From the NCBI GenBank assembly GCA_014885115.2, contig WKLE02000576.1, forward strand, positions 1 through 32,561: a stretch of 32,561 bases of DNA, in the 5' to 3' direction. The notes beneath the pieces were generated by a model, which was given only the letters and a program-made list of their open reading frames with translations, was not told where the DNA came from and did no database searches. This stretch comes from Asterionellopsis glacialis (lineage: Eukaryota; Bacillariophyta; Plagiogrammaphyceae; Rhaphoneidales; Asterionellopsidaceae). The position numbers were made by a program, and so were the translations under genes. Of the stretch, positions 29,815-32,561 are shown piece by piece. Each line of letters starts with the position of its first letter. The stretch's first letter is position 1.

Positions 29815-29838
29815 TCAAAGGAAATATATTTCCTTTGA
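29815..29838. repeat. Perfect 24-bp palindrome
   Basis: The 24 bases are their own reverse complement, with core GGAAATATATTTCC. Near copies with one mismatched position lie at the inner ends of both arms (27908-27931 and 29937-29960). The recurrence suggests a protein-binding site of the element. Confidence 0.85.
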
Positions 29839-29936
29839 TAGCTGTTTTAGTGATTGTCCAATCAGGACATAGAAACAAGCAACAATCAGTCAAAAAAGTA
29901 TCTTGAAATATGTCCTACACCAATGAAAATTGGATA

Positions 29937-30215
29937 TCAAATGAAATATATTTCCTTTGACAGGTACCGGGTTAAAGGGTTAAGGGGGTAGAACGTTTTT
30001 TCATTGTGTTTTTTCACTCCTTGGCACCCCCCCCCCTTCAGGACAGATTTTCTGTGCTTTCATCTAGAATTTTTTATTTTTTTTTCGTTTTCGACCCAAA
30101 CACCCTGAGAATGTTCCGTTTGATCCCATTATTTAGTCAGAAGTGAGCACTAAATCTTTTAGCAATAACATACATTAGTTATATTCTGGCCTGAAATTGA
30201 CCGCGAGAACCTTAG
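29937..30215 (-). repeat. Right inverted arm
   Basis: Reverse-complement copy of the left arm. Its inner end is the same 24-bp near-palindrome (29937-29960) and its outer end is CCTTAG, the complement of CTAAGG at 27643-27648. A run of about ten C lies within (about 30027-30036) where the left arm has fewer G/C bases. Confidence 0.65.
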
Positions 30216-30303
30216 TTCGATAACTTTTCCAAAAAAAACGCTAAATCTTAAAATCATGAATTTAACGGTATTTTTGCAATTCTTATTTTCTGAATAGATT
30301 CTT

Positions 30304-30527
30304 GGTCAATTTCTCAACGGAAAATATTAGTTTATTTATAAATCTAAGGGAATGCATACTTGATTCTTACTCTATTTCAGTGTCAGATGTGCCCTTCTCA
30401 GTGTGTTGGGGTCGAAAACAAGAAAATTAAAAAAAATTCTAGATGAAAGCACGGAAAATCTGTGCCGAAGGGGGGGTTTTCGCCGAGGAGTGAAAAACAC
30501 GATGAAAAAACGTTCTACCCCCTTAAA
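30304..30527 (+). repeat. Third, partial arm copy
   Basis: In the left-arm orientation and adjacent to the right arm, so the two form a large palindrome centred near 30.25 kb. The stretch 30395-30527 (CAGTGTGTTGGGGTCGAAAA through TTCTACCCCCTTA) is close to the other arms; 30304-30394 is more diverged. It may be left from a second element or be part of a compound foldback end. Confidence 0.6.
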
Positions 30528-31124
30528 GAGATTTCTACATCAAAATGTCATTCATTACTGGATCGAACGCAATTGTTACATACGTTCATGATACACATCT
30601 CTTGGTAGGGGGGATCTCATTTCACCCGAAAGGTACCTGGTACAGGTATGTAACAGATTCTCATAATCCTACCGAAAATTTTGATTTTCAGCCAAATCCC
30701 AGTATTCTAGTTTTGTCACTTCCTCTTGGGACTAGTCCTAAAGGGATGAAACCCAGCGAAGCATATGAGACCCTGCCCAGGGGTAGTCAATGCATGAGAT
30801 TTCAAGCTCTGCCGTCAAAATCTTCTCTTGCCTAGACTACAGTATGTGAACTCGAAGTGGAACCTCTCTAGAGACTTGCGTCATAATAATAATGTAATAA
30901 TTACACATGTTGGCTGGTTCTCTACAAAATAATAGGGTGCCTACCCGCTTTTGTCGCTGACTGGCTGTTGTAGGTTGACGGTCAGCAGCATTACAAATTG
31001 GTTCAGATAAATTATAATAAAATATTAACTACAGAGCTGATTGAACGAAGCTTCAGTCCCAAATTAAATTTCTTTGTATTGCTCCATTTATTCAAATAGG
31101 TAACGAGTGGTAGTCAATTCTTCT
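30528..31124. other. Intergenic region right of the inverted-repeat element
   Basis: One TACCTGGTA palindrome lies at 30634-30642. A 96-codon plus-strand frame (30545-30835, with ATG) has no recognised motif and begins almost at the end of the third arm copy, so I do not call it a gene. The right part should contain the 3' untranslated region of the minus-strand PT-rich gene. Confidence 0.4.
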
Positions 31125-32561
31125 CTATGCTGTTAAAAATTCATCGTTGATCGAGTCCATACGCCTCTTTGCTCTCGGTATGGAGGCAAAATTACGAGAG
31201 TGTGATTCATCAGAAATCAAATCCATTCTTTCATCTTCTCCATGTCGGCGATGTTTCTTTGAAACAATGCGTTGTAATGCAACGCCAATCAAAACTAGAA
31301 CACCAAAAAATGCAGAAGACAGAATCATCACCATATTCCTATTTGAAGTATCTTCACTGTCTATCTTCTTGCTGCTATCATCTGGATGTTCCGAGATAAC
31401 GCTGAATGTCGAATAGAAATCGACCATTTGTGCTTGGGAATTGTCATCTGGTAAAACTTGCACCGAACGACCTTCTTCGTCTTTCGCCAATACTGCTGTT
31501 GAGGGTGAAATAAGATATGATCCATCACGCTTATCATCGTCATTGTCTCCAATTAAACCACCAAGATGGCGACCAACCCCATTAGCATCGAATTCAAAAA
31601 GTACTCGACCAGTTATATTGACATCATTTGAATTGGCACGAGTGAAAAAACTTGATCTCAACATCGTTTGAATAATCAATTTCTTACCCCCATCCATCTT
31701 TTCTACACTGGTCAATCCATCCATCCCAGTAGTAGGGCTTATTGGGGTTAAAGATCCGCCGCCCTCTCCTTGTTGTACCAGACTTAAAAGCAAAACTCTA
31801 TTTATGATGACAGTTGTTGAAGAAGTCTCAAGACAAAGATTCAATGGATCACCCTGGCTCAATGGTGTGGTATTCCGTTCGCCAATACTATTACATTGGT
31901 ATGATTCTAAGCTATAGGCGGCCTTTACATCTTCATCTTCCCTTGTTGCCACATCACGATCAGTAGAAACAGAATCGACGGTGAAACCGTTCTCCATATT
32001 GATAAAGATAGTAACTACTGTCTCGAGAAAGTTAACACTGGTCAATTTCGCATTCGTTGCATACAAGTCGAGACGGAAGCAAAAGGACAACGTGGCAATG
32101 TTTCTGTCAGCGTCGATAGAAAGGATATTTTGATCACCTTGGACATTTTCTGGTTTCGCATCAATCTTTATAGTAGTATTCATATACTCCGACGTGGGTG
32201 CTTCCGACTTCTCAAAGAGTCCTGAGATTACCGTGTTATCGACTGGCGTCACGCAGTCTGCTTCATAAAACTCGAGTCCGATTTCCTTTTTCGATACATT
32301 AAAGGCAAATTCAATCTCCTGTGAGCTGTGCTCATCGTCAAATACAACTTTACCCTCACCAAGAGGAAAAATATCGTAGTGGCCTATCTTTCCATCAGAA
32401 GGTAATATCGGAGAAGTAGGAACTGATATAGTAGGCGACTTCGTTGGGGAAGGCGTTTCAGGAGTCTTGGTTGGAACAGGAGTTGGTGCAGAGGTCGGTT
32501 CAATGGTAGGAACAGGTGTTGGATTTGACGTTGGTGTAGGTGTAGGAGATGCTGTTGTAGG
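31125..32561 (-). CDS. PT-rich single-pass membrane protein (5' end beyond the window)
   Basis: An open minus-strand frame enters from the right edge and ends at TAG 31127-31125, giving 478 residues without a start. The visible N-terminal part is a Pro-Thr repeat (PTPVPT, PTSAPT, PTKSPT), a likely heavily glycosylated spacer common in secreted and wall-associated diatom proteins. A globular extracellular part of about 330 residues follows, with few cysteines and no domain I recognise. A hydrophobic segment, MILSSAFFGVLVLIGVAL, sits about 65 residues from the end, followed by a basic cytoplasmic tail (SKKHRRHGEDER) with further Arg/Lys and Ser. It is therefore a type I membrane protein, probably at the cell surface. 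GTG 32252 is an internal codon, not the start; the frame is open to the edge. Confidence 0.8.
   Translation of the reverse strand, partial: PTTASPTPTPTSNPTPVPTIEPTSAPTPVPTKTPETPSPTKSPTISVPTSPILPSDGKIGHYDIFPLGEGKVVFDDEHSSQEIEFAFNVSKKEIGLEFYEADCVTPVDNTVISGLFEKSEAPTSEYMNTTIKIDAKPENVQGDQNILSIDADRNIATLSFCFRLDLYATNAKLTSVNFLETVVTIFINMENGFTVDSVSTDRDVATREDEDVKAAYSLESYQCNSIGERNTTPLSQGDPLNLCLETSSTTVIINRVLLLSLVQQGEGGGSLTPISPTTGMDGLTSVEKMDGGKKLIIQTMLRSSFFTRANSNDVNITGRVLFEFDANGVGRHLGGLIGDNDDDKRDGSYLISPSTAVLAKDEEGRSVQVLPDDNSQAQMVDFYSTFSVISEHPDDSSKKIDSEDTSNRNMVMILSSAFFGVLVLIGVALQRIVSKKHRRHGEDERMDLISDESHSRNFASIPRAKRRMDSINDEFLTA

Larger units (their letters stand above)
27532..30527. mobile_element. Inverted-repeat (foldback-like) DNA element with decayed genes
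   Basis: Sequence at 27643-27931 recurs in inverse orientation at 29937-30215. Shared blocks include CTAAGG, CAGTGTGTTGGGGTC-like sequence, CTAGATGAAAGCACAGAAAA and CTTAACCCTTTAACCC. Each arm also has an outer hairpin: on the left, 27552-27572 pairs with 27653-27673 at 20 of 21 bases; on the right, TGAAATTGACC near 30192-30202 pairs with GGTCAATTTC at 30304-30313. A third arm copy, in the left-arm orientation, continues to 30527. The interior holds fragments of at least two genes. Long inverted arms around transposase-like remnants indicate a cut-and-paste or foldback DNA transposon. The exact termini and a target duplication were not resolved. Confidence 0.6.

Noticed and set aside
32250..32252. 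GTG as the start of the PT-rich membrane protein
   Set aside because: The frame stays open to the window edge and encodes the PT repeat upstream, so the true start lies outside.
1..32561. Bacterial or organellar origin of the window
   Set aside because: Spliceosomal introns, LINE and Ty3/gypsy elements and wide intergenic spaces point to a nuclear eukaryotic genome.

Overview
This window is nuclear DNA of a eukaryotic alga, most likely a diatom. The evidence is GT-AG introns, a plastid-type bipartite presequence (signal peptide followed by an AAF motif), a canonical LOV blue-light domain, a DUF4116 repeat protein, a secreted protein with PT-rich repeats, and retroelement remnants of the kinds common in diatom genomes. 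The sequence is AT-rich. I saw no rRNA, tRNA, CRISPR array or bacterial operon.

Gene-bearing left part (about 0.9-11 kb): a three-exon short LOV photoreceptor (+); a 496-residue DUF4116 protein made of nineteen 25-residue units (-); a damaged unknown gene near 4.9-5.5 kb (+); a damaged ORF near 6.1 kb (+); a small plastid-targeted protein (-); and a two-exon protein that joins a thioredoxin domain, a cyclic-nucleotide-binding domain and EF-hands (-).

Right part: an M6-family peptidase-like secreted protein at 19.1-20.8 kb (+) with a substituted zinc motif, and at the right edge the C-terminal part of a PT-rich single-pass membrane protein (-), cut off by the window.

Between and around these lies a field of decayed mobile elements. 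A LINE with a recognisable reverse transcriptase (-) occupies about 12.1-14.3 kb. A divergent pair of broken, mobile-element-like ORFs occupies 14.5-17.3 kb. A Ty3/gypsy-type LTR element (21.9-26.8 kb) has two LTRs, gag and a broken pol that has lost the polymerase active site. An inverted-repeat (foldback-like) DNA element (about 27.5-30.5 kb) carries fragments of a small Cys-containing ORF and a Cys/His transposase-like tail; a second relative of the small ORF lies just left of it.

The least expected signals are: the thioredoxin/cNMP/EF-hand fusion; a photochemically complete LOV protein with no visible effector; an M6 homologue with HEMAQ in place of HExxH; a ten-unit block duplication inside the DUF4116 gene; a palindromic 9-mer, TACCWGGTA, found ten times and only outside the main genes; and long inverted arms carrying a perfect 24-bp palindrome. 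All family calls come from reading motifs by eye; no search was run.
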